In this document: positions 8,983 through 16,552 of the stretch, piece after piece
How positions within the stretch are numbered: the stretch's first letter is position 1
How the letters are laid out: each line of letters begins with the position of its first letter
Assembly (NCBI RefSeq): GCF_015244675.1
Contig: NZ_JABCQO010000001.1
Location: 372,001 to 436,000, forward strand
Source of the DNA: Gluconobacter cerevisiae
GTDB lineage: Bacteria; Pseudomonadota; Alphaproteobacteria; Acetobacterales; Acetobacteraceae
DNA length: 64,000 bases
Direction: 5' to 3'
Program-made: the position numbers and the translations under genes
Notes under the pieces: model-generated
What the model was told of the DNA's origin: nothing
Seen by the model: only the letters and a program-made list of their open reading frames with translations
The model's database searches: none

Positions 8983-8997
8983 TAGCACCAGGTGCTA
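8983..8997. promoter_or_regulatory. Operator-like palindrome of the toxin-antitoxin pair
   Basis: TAGCACC-A-GGTGCTA is a perfect 7-bp dyad 12 bases upstream of the toxin start codon, the usual place for antitoxin-mediated autorepression. Confidence 0.65.
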
Positions 8998-9238
8998 TGG
9001 ATCGCAAGGTTCTTCGCAACGCCACCGGATCACGGGGGAAGGCAATAACGCTCGACCTGATTGACCGCAACGTCCGCATACCAGCGATAGATTTCGATGA
9101 TATCGTCACCGGCGGGACGTAAGCCGCGCGGATTTTCGTTCCGGTCACCGTATCATCTGCGCTATAATGCGGGTTGCGCCGTGGTGGTGGTGGCAGGCGC
9201 GACCGTCCGACATTGTCGGTTGCACGGAGACCGCCGCC

Positions 9239-9679
9239 ATGTTCATCCTTGCTCCCTTCCTGCTCGTCGCCGGCATTGGCTTCCTGTGCTGGTTGTTCTT
9301 TACCGTGGCAGTCTTCGCCCTGCCCTGCGCCATGGGTCTGATGGCCGGGTTCTGGGCGTATGGTGCGGGTGCTGGTGTTGTCGGCGGGATCATCGTCGGT
9401 TTCGTCGCGGGCGCTGCAACCTTCGTTATTGGCCAGGTCGCCTTCGCCTTGGTGCCGTGGATGTGGCTCAAGCTGCTGATCGTCCTGCTCTATACGGTGC
9501 CCGCCATTATCATGGGCTACAGCACGACACATGGGATCGCCCAGATGCTGATGCCGTCTCCGGCGTGGCAGCTCTTTTTCTCCATCATCGGCGCGATCGC
9601 GGTGGGCGTCACCGCTTTCATCCGCTTTACAACCGTGGCCCCACCCGGACCGTCCGGCGGCAATATCGCGCGGGTCTGA
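9239..9679 (+). CDS. Small integral membrane protein of unknown function
   Basis: A 146-residue, very hydrophobic protein with four to five predicted transmembrane helices (about residues 3-22, 24-45, 46-70, 75-95, 110-130). Gly/Ala-rich helices AGAGVVGGIIVGFVAGAA suggest tight packing. The frame is open from 9167 but ATG 9239 gives a clean start directly into the first helix. A TATAAT hexamer lies at 9163-9168. Not recognised beyond being a conserved-looking ICE membrane protein; entry exclusion or envelope roles are possible but unsupported. Confidence 0.7.
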   Translation: MFILAPFLLVAGIGFLCWLFFTVAVFALPCAMGLMAGFWAYGAGAGVVGGIIVGFVAGAATFVIGQVAFALVPWMWLKLLIVLLYTVPAIIMGYSTTHGIAQMLMPSPAWQLFFSIIGAIAVGVTAFIRFTTVAPPGPSGGNIARV

Positions 9680-9753
9680 CACCGCTCTGGCAACCGGCGA
9701 GGCAGGACAGGATCGGGGGCTTTCGCATCTGGCCGCCTCGCTGTCAGGAGGGT

Positions 9754-9987
9754 ATGGCAGGAGCGATCGATGAGGCCCTGATTGCAGCATATTGGCTGAA
9801 GGTGCTCTTTCCCTGGAGCGTGGACGTCCAGCGCTTCCTGTCAGCATCGGCCGGTGGAATCCCGGAAGGCAGGGCGTGTCCGTGCGAAACGCAGTCCCGG
9901 AACGGGGCGTGTGCAGGGTCGGAAGCAGGGCATGACGATGCCTTCCCCTTCCTGGCCGACACTTGCGTGGGGCGCGGGTGGCCATAG
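9754..9987 (+). CDS. Possible small protein (77 aa)
   Basis: A 77-residue frame starting ATG with AGGAGGG almost touching the start codon (spacing about one base, shorter than usual). The N-terminal half is helical and hydrophobic (IDEALIAAYWLKVLFPW), the C-terminal half is low-complexity and Cys/Gly-rich, which weakens the case for a real gene. It may be the decayed end of a longer gene. Not recognised. Confidence 0.3.
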   Translation: MAGAIDEALIAAYWLKVLFPWSVDVQRFLSASAGGIPEGRACPCETQSRNGACAGSEAGHDDAFPFLADTCVGRGWP

Positions 9988-10098
9988 TCTCCGTGATGTG
10001 TGCTCTGTCGGGCCGCGCACGCATGCCGCCTCTCAAGATGGCTGATCTAGCCGAAGGTCGGCTGCGCCTCGATCGGCCATGGCGCAACAGCGGTCCAT

Positions 10099-10150
10099 AA
10101 TTTTCTTCCCCTGACGGCTGCGCCGTCATTCCTCGCGAAACAAGAAAATT
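10099..10150. repeat. Nested inverted repeat (outer AT-rich, inner GC-rich)
   Basis: Outer arms AATTTTCTT (10099-10107) and AAGAAAATT (10142-10150) enclose an inner stem TGACGGC-TGC-GCCGTCA (10112-10128). The layout matches the element at 7130-7190. Confidence 0.75.
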
Positions 10151-10275
10151 CCGTCCCGCCGTCCTCCGCTGCGCTTCGGTCCCTACGGGATGCGCCGCCG
10201 CTCGCCTCCGTCTGTCCGATCGCCATCGAGGCCGCAATGGTGCGGGCTCGGTAACAGAGATCACGGAGCAGTATC

Positions 10276-10602
10276 ATGGCTACCATCGGCACCTTCAAGA
10301 AAGTCGGCAACGGATATAACGGCGAGATCGTCACCCTCTCGCTCCAGACCCCCAACGTCCGCATCGCCCCCGAGACCACGCGCCTGAACGAAAATGCCCC
10401 CAGCCACCGCGTCTTCGTCGGCCGGGTCGAGATCGGAGCGGCCTGGTCCCGGCGCTCCAACGAGGGGCGCGACTATCTGAGCCTCAAGCTCGACGATCCG
10501 AGCTTCAACGCCCCGATCTTCGCCAACCTCTTCGATGACGAGGACGGCGAGGGCTACAGCCTGATCTGGTCCCGCCCCAACGGCCGCCGCAACGGCGACT
10601 GA
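10276..10602 (+). CDS. DUF736 domain-containing protein
   Basis: A 108-residue single-domain DUF736 protein, a family almost confined to alphaproteobacterial plasmids and ICEs and of unknown function. It begins with the family start MATIGTFKK and ends with a conserved SLIWSRP strand; the domain is all-beta. A second, divergent copy is encoded at 17108-17446 beside the transglycosylase, so the element carries two. It follows a 600-base leader containing a nested hairpin, and no other gene overlaps it. Confidence 0.85.
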   Translation: MATIGTFKKVGNGYNGEIVTLSLQTPNVRIAPETTRLNENAPSHRVFVGRVEIGAAWSRRSNEGRDYLSLKLDDPSFNAPIFANLFDDEDGEGYSLIWSRPNGRRNGD

Positions 10603-10942
10603 GGTGCCAGCGATCCCCCGCCCGGCCGGTCCGGGTGGGGCCTTCGCATGACCGATCGCGAACCGGCGGGTGGGCGCACCAGTCGCGCCGCGCCCAATCT
10701 GCCAATGTGTGGGCAAGAAAGGGGAACAGGGCTTCCCTCAGCCTTCCCATTGTACCATGCCCGGCGTGAACCGCCTCAAGGACGCGCGGTCCCCCCAATT
10801 TTGCCCGGCGCACCCTACGGGCACACCAGACAAAATCGGCTCCCCCGCGCGCCGCTGGGGCGGTCGCCTGCGGCGATCCTTGACCCGATTCACGCGCGCA
10901 TGAGGCGACGGCCTGTCTTCGAAAAACGAAAGGAGCAGGACG
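10603..10942. other. Non-coding region before the 50-aa protein
   Basis: 340 bases without a gene. It contains a third nested hairpin, outer ATTTTG (10798-10803) with CAAAAT (10831-10836) and inner GCCC/GGGC, and several short GC-rich dyads. Confidence 0.5.
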
Positions 10943-11095
10943 ATGACCACGCTACACGACCAGATCCAGATGCTGCGCGCCGAACTGACCAGCTTTCACC
11001 TCAGCCGTCGTGAGCGGGCCAAAATCGAGCGTGAACTGAACCAGGTATGCGCGCAATTCGCAGCAAAATGCCACGACGGGGAGGCCTCCGCGTAA
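10943..11095 (+). CDS. Small helical protein (50 aa)
   Basis: ATG with a good upstream AAAGGAGCAGG site opens a 50-residue frame starting MTTLHDQIQMLRAELTS. It is a charged amphipathic helix with the Arg/Glu-rich core SRRERAKIERELNQ, likely coiled coil. Small proteins of this kind recur after DUF736 genes in related elements (recollection, unverified). Function unknown. Confidence 0.6.
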   Translation: MTTLHDQIQMLRAELTSFHLSRRERAKIERELNQVCAQFAAKCHDGEASA

Positions 11096-11215
11096 GCGGG
11101 GGTCTTTTCGTCTGGTCGCCCGTACCGACGGCGGACCCCACTGACGGTCCTATCAGAAGCAGGACGCCGGTGTTTCCTCACTATCCAACTGAAAGAACGA
11201 TATTGAATCTCCATT

Positions 11216-11236
11216 ATACGACTATTATAGTCGTAT
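11216..11236. promoter_or_regulatory. Perfect 9-bp dyad upstream of the XRE regulator
   Basis: Arms ATACGACTA and TAGTCGTAT are separated by TTA. It lies 40 bases upstream of the XRE gene and overlaps a plausible -10 region (TTGAAT about 16 bases upstream of TTATAG), which suggests an operator. Confidence 0.65.
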
Positions 11237-11265
11237 TTCTGGTGTGCATGCCCTGCATGTCGGAT

Positions 11266-11283
11266 GTGATCATGGATGATCAC
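11266..11283. promoter_or_regulatory. Palindrome over the XRE start codon
   Basis: GTGATCAT-GG-ATGATCAC is a perfect 8-bp dyad spanning the ATG at 11276, well placed for translational or transcriptional autorepression. Confidence 0.55.
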
Positions 11284-11560
11284 TGGCCGACAGGTAAGGG
11301 CGGCACGGGCACTCCTGAACTGGACACAGGAACGGCTCGCTGAAAAAGCCCTCGTAGCATTGACCGCGCTCAAGCGCCTTGAATCCGAGCGTGGCCTTGG
11401 TGTCCATGAGGGCACGATCGACCAGGTCCGCCGCGCGCTGGAAGCAGCGGGCATCCTGTTCATCGAGTCCGGGCAAGGGCGTGGTGTCATGTTTCTTCAC
11501 GAGACTTCCGATCCACAGACGCGACAGGATGCGGGCCGTCGCAGACGCGCGCCGTCCTGA
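11276..11560 (+). CDS. XRE-family HTH regulator
   Basis: A 94-residue regulator with an N-terminal HTH (ITGRQVRAARALLNWTQERL and the recognition helix TALKRLESERG), followed by a segment typical of short ICE/phage XRE repressors that ends FIESGQGRGVMF. Two palindromes sit in and before its start, which suggests autoregulation. It probably controls transfer or maintenance genes of the element, a role known for XRE regulators of ICEs but not demonstrated here. Confidence 0.8.
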   Translation: MITGRQVRAARALLNWTQERLAEKALVALTALKRLESERGLGVHEGTIDQVRRALEAAGILFIESGQGRGVMFLHETSDPQTRQDAGRRRRAPS

Positions 11561-11690
11561 TCGGCCTGGCCGCGCAGCCTTCCCACTCGGCCCCGCGTTG
11601 TTTTTTGCGTCAGCGCGGAACCGTCGAACGGTCGTCATTCCACGAATTTGTTATCGAACCGACCCAACAGCGCTATCACGAGGGATCGTC

Positions 11691-11954
11691 ATGACCCACC
11701 CATCCTTCCAGGATCACCCGCCTCTGACGGCGCGTGTGAACGCCTATGACGAGCAGCATCTCGACCTTTATCTCCGCCTCCTGATCGCCGACGAGGAAGG
11801 TGCCGACTGGCGCGAAGTCGTTGCGGTGCTGTTCAAAATCGATCCTGTCTGTGAACCCGTGCGCGCCAGGGCTGTTTACGACAACCATCTTGCACGGGCG
11901 CGCTGGATGACCAAAGCCGGCTACCGGCATTTGCTGGAGCCGCGCCTGCAATAG
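11691..11954 (+). CDS. DUF2285-type protein (short)
   Basis: An 87-residue protein whose body resembles the C-terminal DUF2285 helical domain (LRLLIADEEGADWREVVAVLF ... ARWMTKAGYRHLL). DUF2285 is common in mobile elements of alphaproteobacteria and annotated as a DNA-related regulator domain without proven function. The frame is open from 11379, but ATG 11691 gives the family-like start. It seems paralogous to the C-terminal part of the frameshifted gene at 12093-12879. Confidence 0.7.
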   Translation: MTHPSFQDHPPLTARVNAYDEQHLDLYLRLLIADEEGADWREVVAVLFKIDPVCEPVRARAVYDNHLARARWMTKAGYRHLLEPRLQ

Positions 11955-12092
11955 CCGGGCTTCGCCGGCCCACGCGCTGGTCCCCCACGGCACTCTCCCC
12001 AATAGAAAATCAGGGTCTATGCGCTCGCGGTTCCGATCCGGCTAATTGAGGCTGCCCCCTTGCCGTATGAGGGGCCAGACAGGGAGGTCACC

Positions 12093-12879
12093 ATGCCGAC
12101 ATCCTTCTGGCGTTCACAGGAAATACGCGACCGTATCAGCACTCTGGACCGTTCCGGTTTCGCCGTCGAGTTCCTGCGCCGCAACGCGACGTACCGTCGC
12201 GAGTATGCCCGCCTGCAACGACGCATCGCCCGCCGGGCAACGGACGCCGCCGCAGAGCGCGCGGCGTTCGCCGAACGCTGGGGGTTGGGCTTTTGTCCAT
12301 GCTCCCGATGAACCCGCCCGCCGCGGCCGCATGGTCTGGAGGCCCGAGGTCTCCCCGGCCACGCTGATTCTCACGCCGGCACCCTCGGGTTTCGCGACGG
12401 TGACCCCGATCGAACCCGCCATGCTGGGGAATATCCTGGCCCGTCACGACGATGCGGATGGCGGGTGGCTTACGATCGGCGACGCGGTTGGCGATCTCTT
12501 TCTTCGGCTTCTGGACCCTTCGGCCTTGCAACGCCCCGCCGTGCTGCTGCCGCTGGACGCTGCCGGCGAGCTTCGTCTCGACGTGGCGTTGCGCTTTTTC
12601 CGGCATCTGCGTGGCAGCCGCGTTGCCCTGCTTCCACGCGCGCTCCAGCTCACGCCGCTCCAGCGTGCGCGGCAGATTCAGCTTCTGATCGCCTTCGACA
12701 TTCAGGAAATTGGTGGCGGCCCACGTGAGGTCGCCATAGCCGCCGGCCGTTCATGGCAGGCGATTTTACCTTCCATCGAGTGGAAGAACACTGCGGCGCG
12801 GCGCTTTGCGGATCGCCTGATTCAGGACGCAGAGAACCGGGTAAACGGCGGTTACCTGGATTTCTTACACGGCAAATAG
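12093..12879 (+). pseudogene. DUF6499-DUF2285 regulator interrupted by a one-base frameshift
   Basis: The first frame (12093-12311) encodes a DUF6499-like N terminus (FLRRNATYRREYARLQR) with GGGAGG before the ATG. It stops at TGA 12309. The second frame, one base out of register, continues seamlessly from FVHAPDEPARRGRMVW into a full DUF2285 region ending at 12879. The shift is explained by one extra T in TTTT at 12291-12294. In related elements the two parts form one protein of about 260 residues (recollection). Alternatives are an ATG restart at 12331 giving two proteins, or a sequencing error. Confidence 0.7.
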
Positions 12880-13101
12880 CATCAGCCGTTTTTCGCTCTC
12901 CTGCGCTGTTTCCCTCCATTTTTTCGACGGTGGCCTGCGCCCGGCTGCGCACGGTAACTCTTGCGCGCGTCATGGTCCGCCGAAGGTGGACACTGAGTCT
13001 GAAAAATCTTCGTCCACCCCCAACGCCTGCTTTCTTCGCCACCGTCATCCCGATCCGCCGCGACTTCGCCGCGACGCTTCAAAACCGGACGGAGGCATAT
13101 C

Positions 13102-13353
13102 ATGCTCAACAGACCCACGCCCTCACCGGCGCGCTATCTGCGCACCCATGAGGCTGCGCAAATTCTCGGACTTTCGCCGCGCACACTGGAAAAATATCGC
13201 TGCCACGGTACAGGACCGACGTTCCGCAAGCTTGGTGGTCGCGTCGTCTATCTGATCGATGACCTCGACGTATGGGCAGCCGCCGGTGCGTGCAAATCCA
13301 CCTCCGACCCGAATTATGACGCGGCGCGTGCCGCCGGGCATGACCCACGATGA
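13102..13353 (+). CDS. AlpA-like helix-turn-helix protein
   Basis: An 83-residue HTH of the MerR/excisionase superfamily: YLRTHEAAQILGLSPRTLEKY is the HTH and KLGGRVVYLIDDLDVW the wing. Such proteins act as excisionase or AlpA-type regulators in ICEs; next to repA it may control replication or excision (inference). The stop overlaps the repA start by four bases (ATGA), so the pair is co-translated. Confidence 0.8.
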   Translation: MLNRPTPSPARYLRTHEAAQILGLSPRTLEKYRCHGTGPTFRKLGGRVVYLIDDLDVWAAAGACKSTSDPNYDAARAAGHDPR

Positions 13354-14441
13354 ATGCCGCGCCGGGTATTCCGCGTTCCAGGCGCGCAAGCGAACGCAAC
13401 AGGCTCGACCCGTTCGTGGTCTCCGGCGGGGATGCCAGCCCGCGCGATCAGCGCGACCTGATGGAGCGACCGTTCTTCTCGCTCGCGAAGACAAAGCGCA
13501 CGGTGCCGATCTTCTATGAAGCCGGTGACGTCCGTGTCGAAGTCTTCGGCATGCCCGACCATGGCATGGCGACGATCTGGGACGCCGATGTGCTGATCTG
13601 GGCCGCCAGCCAGATCGTCGAGGCGGAAAATCTTGGTCTTACGACATCGCGCTTCCTGCGCTTCACGCCCTATCAGCTTCTGAGCAGTATCGGGCGTCAG
13701 ACGGGAGCGCGGGATTATGGGCTACTCAAGGCGGCACTGACCCGGCTCCAGTCCACCGTGGTCGCCACTACGATCCGCAACGGCCAGAACTGGCGCCGTC
13801 AGCAGTTCTCCTGGATCACCGAATGGGAGATCTGTGCCAGCCAGACGGGCCGCGCCGCTGGTGTCGAGATCGTCATTCCCGAATGGTTCTATCGCGGCGT
13901 GATCGACCGCTCGCTCGTGCTTGCCATCGACCCGGCCTATTTCCGCCTCACCGGCGGCATCGAACGCTGGCTCTATCGCATCGCCCGCAAGCATGCTGGC
14001 CGCCAGCGTGCGGGCTGGACCTTCGAGATCGCCCATCTGCATGCGAAATCCGGCAGCCTGGTGCGTGTCTCGGATTTCGCCATCCAGATCCGGCATATCG
14101 CCGCCCGCCAGTCGTTGCCCGGCTATCGCCTGGGCATCGAGCGCGACGGCGCGCGCGAATTGCTCCGCATCCTGCCGGCCGACTTATCCACAATTCCTGT
14201 GGATAACCATGTGAATGGTATCGGGATTTCACACGCAACCCTTATCGGGACATCACACGCAGGACTATCGGGACTTCGCACGCACGAATCGCAGCTAAGT
14301 CTTTGGCCTGAAACGGCGATTCCGGCCCTTAACTTATCTAACTTAGAATCTAACTCTTATGTTGATGGGGCGGGCCGCCTTGCGGATAACGGCCCTGGTC
14401 CCTCCGTTTCCGGCCCAAAAGCACGCGGAGACGGGCCATGA
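13350..14441 (+). CDS. repA: Replication initiator protein A
   Basis: A 363-residue RepA of the RPA type (replication initiator protein A family, alphaproteobacterial plasmids and ICEs). Family blocks include ERPFFSLAKTKRTVPI, a central region with FTPYQLLSSIGRQTG, and the winged-helix part ending near SLPGYRLGIERDG. After residue about 275 the protein becomes low in complexity because the DNA carries two DnaA boxes and three iterons, read as ISHA, TSHA and RTHE. It overlaps parA by four bases. Such initiators bind iterons and recruit host DnaA and helicase; here the origin appears to be inside the gene. Confidence 0.85.
   Translation: MNAAPGIPRSRRASERNRLDPFVVSGGDASPRDQRDLMERPFFSLAKTKRTVPIFYEAGDVRVEVFGMPDHGMATIWDADVLIWAASQIVEAENLGLTTSRFLRFTPYQLLSSIGRQTGARDYGLLKAALTRLQSTVVATTIRNGQNWRRQQFSWITEWEICASQTGRAAGVEIVIPEWFYRGVIDRSLVLAIDPAYFRLTGGIERWLYRIARKHAGRQRAGWTFEIAHLHAKSGSLVRVSDFAIQIRHIAARQSLPGYRLGIERDGARELLRILPADLSTIPVDNHVNGIGISHATLIGTSHAGLSGLRTHESQLSLWPETAIPALNLSNLESNSYVDGAGRLADNGPGPSVSGPKARGDGP
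14184..14360. other. Candidate replication origin inside the repA 3' end
   Basis: In order: DnaA box TTATCCACA (14184-14192) and its inverse TGTGGATAA (14198-14206); three 19-bp direct repeats at 14219, 14243 and 14266 with core TATCGGGA and CACGCA, spaced 24 and 23 bases; and an AT-rich stretch (14329-14360) with three TAACT repeats that could be the unwinding element. Confidence 0.7.
14219..14284 (+). repeat. Three iterons
   Basis: TATCGGGATTTCACACGCA, TATCGGGACATCACACGCA and TATCGGGACTTCGCACGCA, in direct orientation at 14219, 14243 and 14266. Helical spacing of 23-24 bases fits binding by RepA on nearly the same face. Confidence 0.8.
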
Positions 14442-15076
14442 TCGTGGCCCTCCTCAACCAGAAGGGCGGCGTCGGCAAGACGACGCTGGCGCTGCATCTC
14501 GCGGGCCAATGGGCTCGGGAAGGCCGGCGCGTGACGGTCATCGATGCCGACCCGCAGGGCTCGGCGCTGGACTGGTCGGCGCAGCGCGCACGAGAGGGAC
14601 TGCCCCGCCTGTTCGGCGTGATCGGCCTGGCGCGCGACACGCTGCATCACGAGGCGCCGGAACTGGCTCAGGGGGTGGATCACGTCGTCATCGACGGTCC
14701 GCCTCGGGTGGCGGCGCTGCTGCGCTCCGCCCTGCTGGCGGCCGATCTGGTGCTGATCCCGGTGCAGCCTTCGCCGTTCGACGGCTGGGCCTCGGCCGAA
14801 ATGCTGCGGCTGCTGGCGGAAGCGCGGCTCTTCCGTCCCGGTCTGCTGGCCCGTTTCGTGCTGAACCGCTGCGCCGCGCGCACGGTGATCGCCCGCGAAA
14901 CCCGGCTGGCGCTGGTGGGGCATGAGCCGGCGGCGCTGGCAGCGCGGATCGGCCAGCGGGTCGCGTTCGCCGACATGGCGCGCACCGGCCGCTTGGTCTG
15001 CGACTTGCGCCCGCAGGGGATTGCCGCCCGCGAAATCGCCGCACTGACAGCCGAGATTGGGGGGCTGGTGTCATGA
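14438..15076 (+). CDS. parA: ParA-type partition ATPase
   Basis: A 212-residue ParA/MinD-like ATPase. Deviant Walker A KGGVGKTT at residues 9-16, then DADPQG (36-41) as switch I and VIDGPPR as Walker B-like strand. It lacks the N-terminal HTH of larger ParA proteins. ParA ATPases position plasmid copies on the nucleoid with a DNA-binding partner; the RHH protein at 15813 is the best local candidate. Overlaps repA and the methyltransferase by four bases each, so the group is one operon. A replicating, partitioned ICE would follow. Confidence 0.9.
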   Translation: MIVALLNQKGGVGKTTLALHLAGQWAREGRRVTVIDADPQGSALDWSAQRAREGLPRLFGVIGLARDTLHHEAPELAQGVDHVVIDGPPRVAALLRSALLAADLVLIPVQPSPFDGWASAEMLRLLAEARLFRPGLLARFVLNRCAARTVIARETRLALVGHEPAALAARIGQRVAFADMARTGRLVCDLRPQGIAAREIAALTAEIGGLVS

Positions 15077-15816
15077 CCCTGCTGACCGGCGACAGCGCGC
15101 TCCTGATGCCCTGGCACGGCCCCTACGACATGATCCTGGTCGATCCCCCCTATGGCGATACGTCGCTCGCATGGGACCGGCGCATAGCGGATTGGCCCGG
15201 CAAGGCGCTCGCTGCCCTGAAACCCAGCGGCTCGCTCTGGGTTTTCGGCTCCCTGCGGAGTTTCCTTGCATCCAACGCGGCATTTCGGAATGCGGGCTGG
15301 AAATATGCCCAGGAACTGGTCTGGGAGAAGCAGAACGGTTCCAGCTTCCATGCCGATCGGTTCCGGCGCGTGCATGAACTGATCGTCCAGTTCTATCGCG
15401 ACGATACGCCCTGGCGCGCCGTCTACAACGTGGTTCCGACCACGTCCGACGCACGGGCACGCACGGTACGACGGAAACACCGGCCGCCCCACATGGGTCG
15501 GATCGATGCCGGTCGTTACGTCAGCGAGGACGGTGGCCCGCGCCTGATGCGCTCCGTGATTCCGGTCCGTAATACGCATGGCCGGGCCATCCACCCGACC
15601 GAGAAGCCGGTGGCGTTGCTGGAGATCCTGATCCGCACGAGCTGCCCACCGGGTGGCCTGGTGGGCGACTGGTTCGCCGGCTCGGGGGCTGCTGGCGTCG
15701 CCTGTCGGCTCGCCGGTCGGCGCTATGTCGGCTGCGAGATCGATCCTGTCATGGCGCAGAAAGCGCGCGACCGTATCGCGTCCGTGCTGCCGCTCGGCGA
15801 GGGAATATCGCCATGA
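15073..15816 (+). CDS. DNA methyltransferase (beta-class order, orphan)
   Basis: A 247-residue N6-adenine or N4-cytosine methyltransferase. The catalytic DPPY (residues 24-27) comes before the SAM-binding FAGSG (201-205), the beta-class motif order; HPTEKP precedes motif I as usual. No restriction endonuclease is encoded nearby, so it is an orphan enzyme that may modify the element's own DNA or evade host restriction (inference). Embedded in the repA-parA operon with four-base overlaps on both sides. Confidence 0.85.
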   Translation: MTLLTGDSALLMPWHGPYDMILVDPPYGDTSLAWDRRIADWPGKALAALKPSGSLWVFGSLRSFLASNAAFRNAGWKYAQELVWEKQNGSSFHADRFRRVHELIVQFYRDDTPWRAVYNVVPTTSDARARTVRRKHRPPHMGRIDAGRYVSEDGGPRLMRSVIPVRNTHGRAIHPTEKPVALLEILIRTSCPPGGLVGDWFAGSGAAGVACRLAGRRYVGCEIDPVMAQKARDRIASVLPLGEGISP

Positions 15817-16055
15817 CAGAGCGTCGCACGCTACCCGGCTTCGCGTCGCGCCCCGCCGACCCGGAACGCTGGGTCAAGGCGCCGGACAAGCCTGCGGCTG
15901 CCAACCACTTCACCGCCCGGCTGACCATCGACGTCACGCCGGCGCTGCGCGCCCGCATCAAGGTCGCGGCGTTCCAGCGCGGCATGACCGTCGCCGACAT
16001 GCTGCGCGCGCTGCTCGCCCGTGAGTTCCCTGACAATCCCGGAGACGTGCCATGA
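15813..16055 (+). CDS. Ribbon-helix-helix DNA-binding protein (partition partner candidate)
   Basis: An 80-residue protein with a disordered N terminus and a C-terminal RHH fold: strand FTARLTIDV then helices ALRARIKVAAFQRGMTVADMLRALL. RHH proteins of this size (ParG-like) are centromere binders for ParA ATPases. It is separated from parA only by the methyltransferase gene and overlaps its neighbours by four bases, so a ParB-like role is a reasonable inference. CopG-type transcriptional control is the alternative. Confidence 0.7.
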   Translation: MTERRTLPGFASRPADPERWVKAPDKPAAANHFTARLTIDVTPALRARIKVAAFQRGMTVADMLRALLAREFPDNPGDVP

Positions 16056-16552
16056 ACGGACGATTTTCTACGCCGCCGCATCGCCGCGCGGCGTCGCTGA
16101 CCCATGTCGAACTGACCTGGATCGAGAAGCGTATCGAGCACTGGTTGCGCTTCGGCCACCGCGTTGACGAACAGATCCTTGATGGTCGCCGCCGCATTTC
16201 CAGTTTCGCGCCGGGCAGCATCTTCGCCTTCGTTCGCTGGGCGTCGAACGATCTGGGAGCCACGGTCTCCCGCGTGGACATCGTACGGGCGGTGGAGGCA
16301 GGAAGCCCGTTCCAGACCCTCCCGTTTGTGCGTCCCGGTGGCGAAATCCTGCTGCGTGTCGATAGCTGGCCGAGGGTCGAGCGCGTACTCCGGGCGATCG
16401 ACGTTATTGACGCGCTGGGCATCGACCCGGCGGATGCCGCACCCGAATACTGGCGGCATCTCCACCATCGCATCAGTGCCGGACATGAGCCCCGCAGCTA
16501 CACGCGTGAGCAGCAGTCAGCATGGCTCAAGCGACGGCAGGTGACGTCATGA
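16052..16552 (+). CDS. DUF2840 domain-containing protein
   Basis: A 166-residue protein of family DUF2840, a marker of alphaproteobacterial conjugative elements encoded just before traF. Typical blocks are THVELTWIEKRIEHWLRFG, FAPGSIFAFVRW and LRVDSWPRVERVLRAIDVID. No transmembrane helix or catalytic motif is seen; function is unknown. It overlaps the RHH gene and traF by four bases each. Confidence 0.85.
   Translation: MNGRFSTPPHRRAASLTHVELTWIEKRIEHWLRFGHRVDEQILDGRRRISSFAPGSIFAFVRWASNDLGATVSRVDIVRAVEAGSPFQTLPFVRPGGEILLRVDSWPRVERVLRAIDVIDALGIDPADAAPEYWRHLHHRISAGHEPRSYTREQQSAWLKRRQVTS

Larger units (their letters stand above)
9680..10275. other. Mostly non-coding region before DUF736
   Basis: Nearly 600 bases with no strongly supported gene. 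It contains one possible small reading frame (9754-9987) and the nested hairpin at 10099-10150. Confidence 0.5.

Noticed and set aside
8978-10264. A 428-codon minus-strand frame
   Set aside because: It spans the membrane-protein gene and the non-coding region, is Arg/His/Pro-rich without domains, and is best explained as a shadow in GC-rich DNA.
12985-13018. GGTGGAC/GTCCACC inverted repeat before the AlpA-like gene
   Set aside because: Only seven base pairs with a 20-base loop in GC-rich DNA; expected by chance more often than the nested hairpins.
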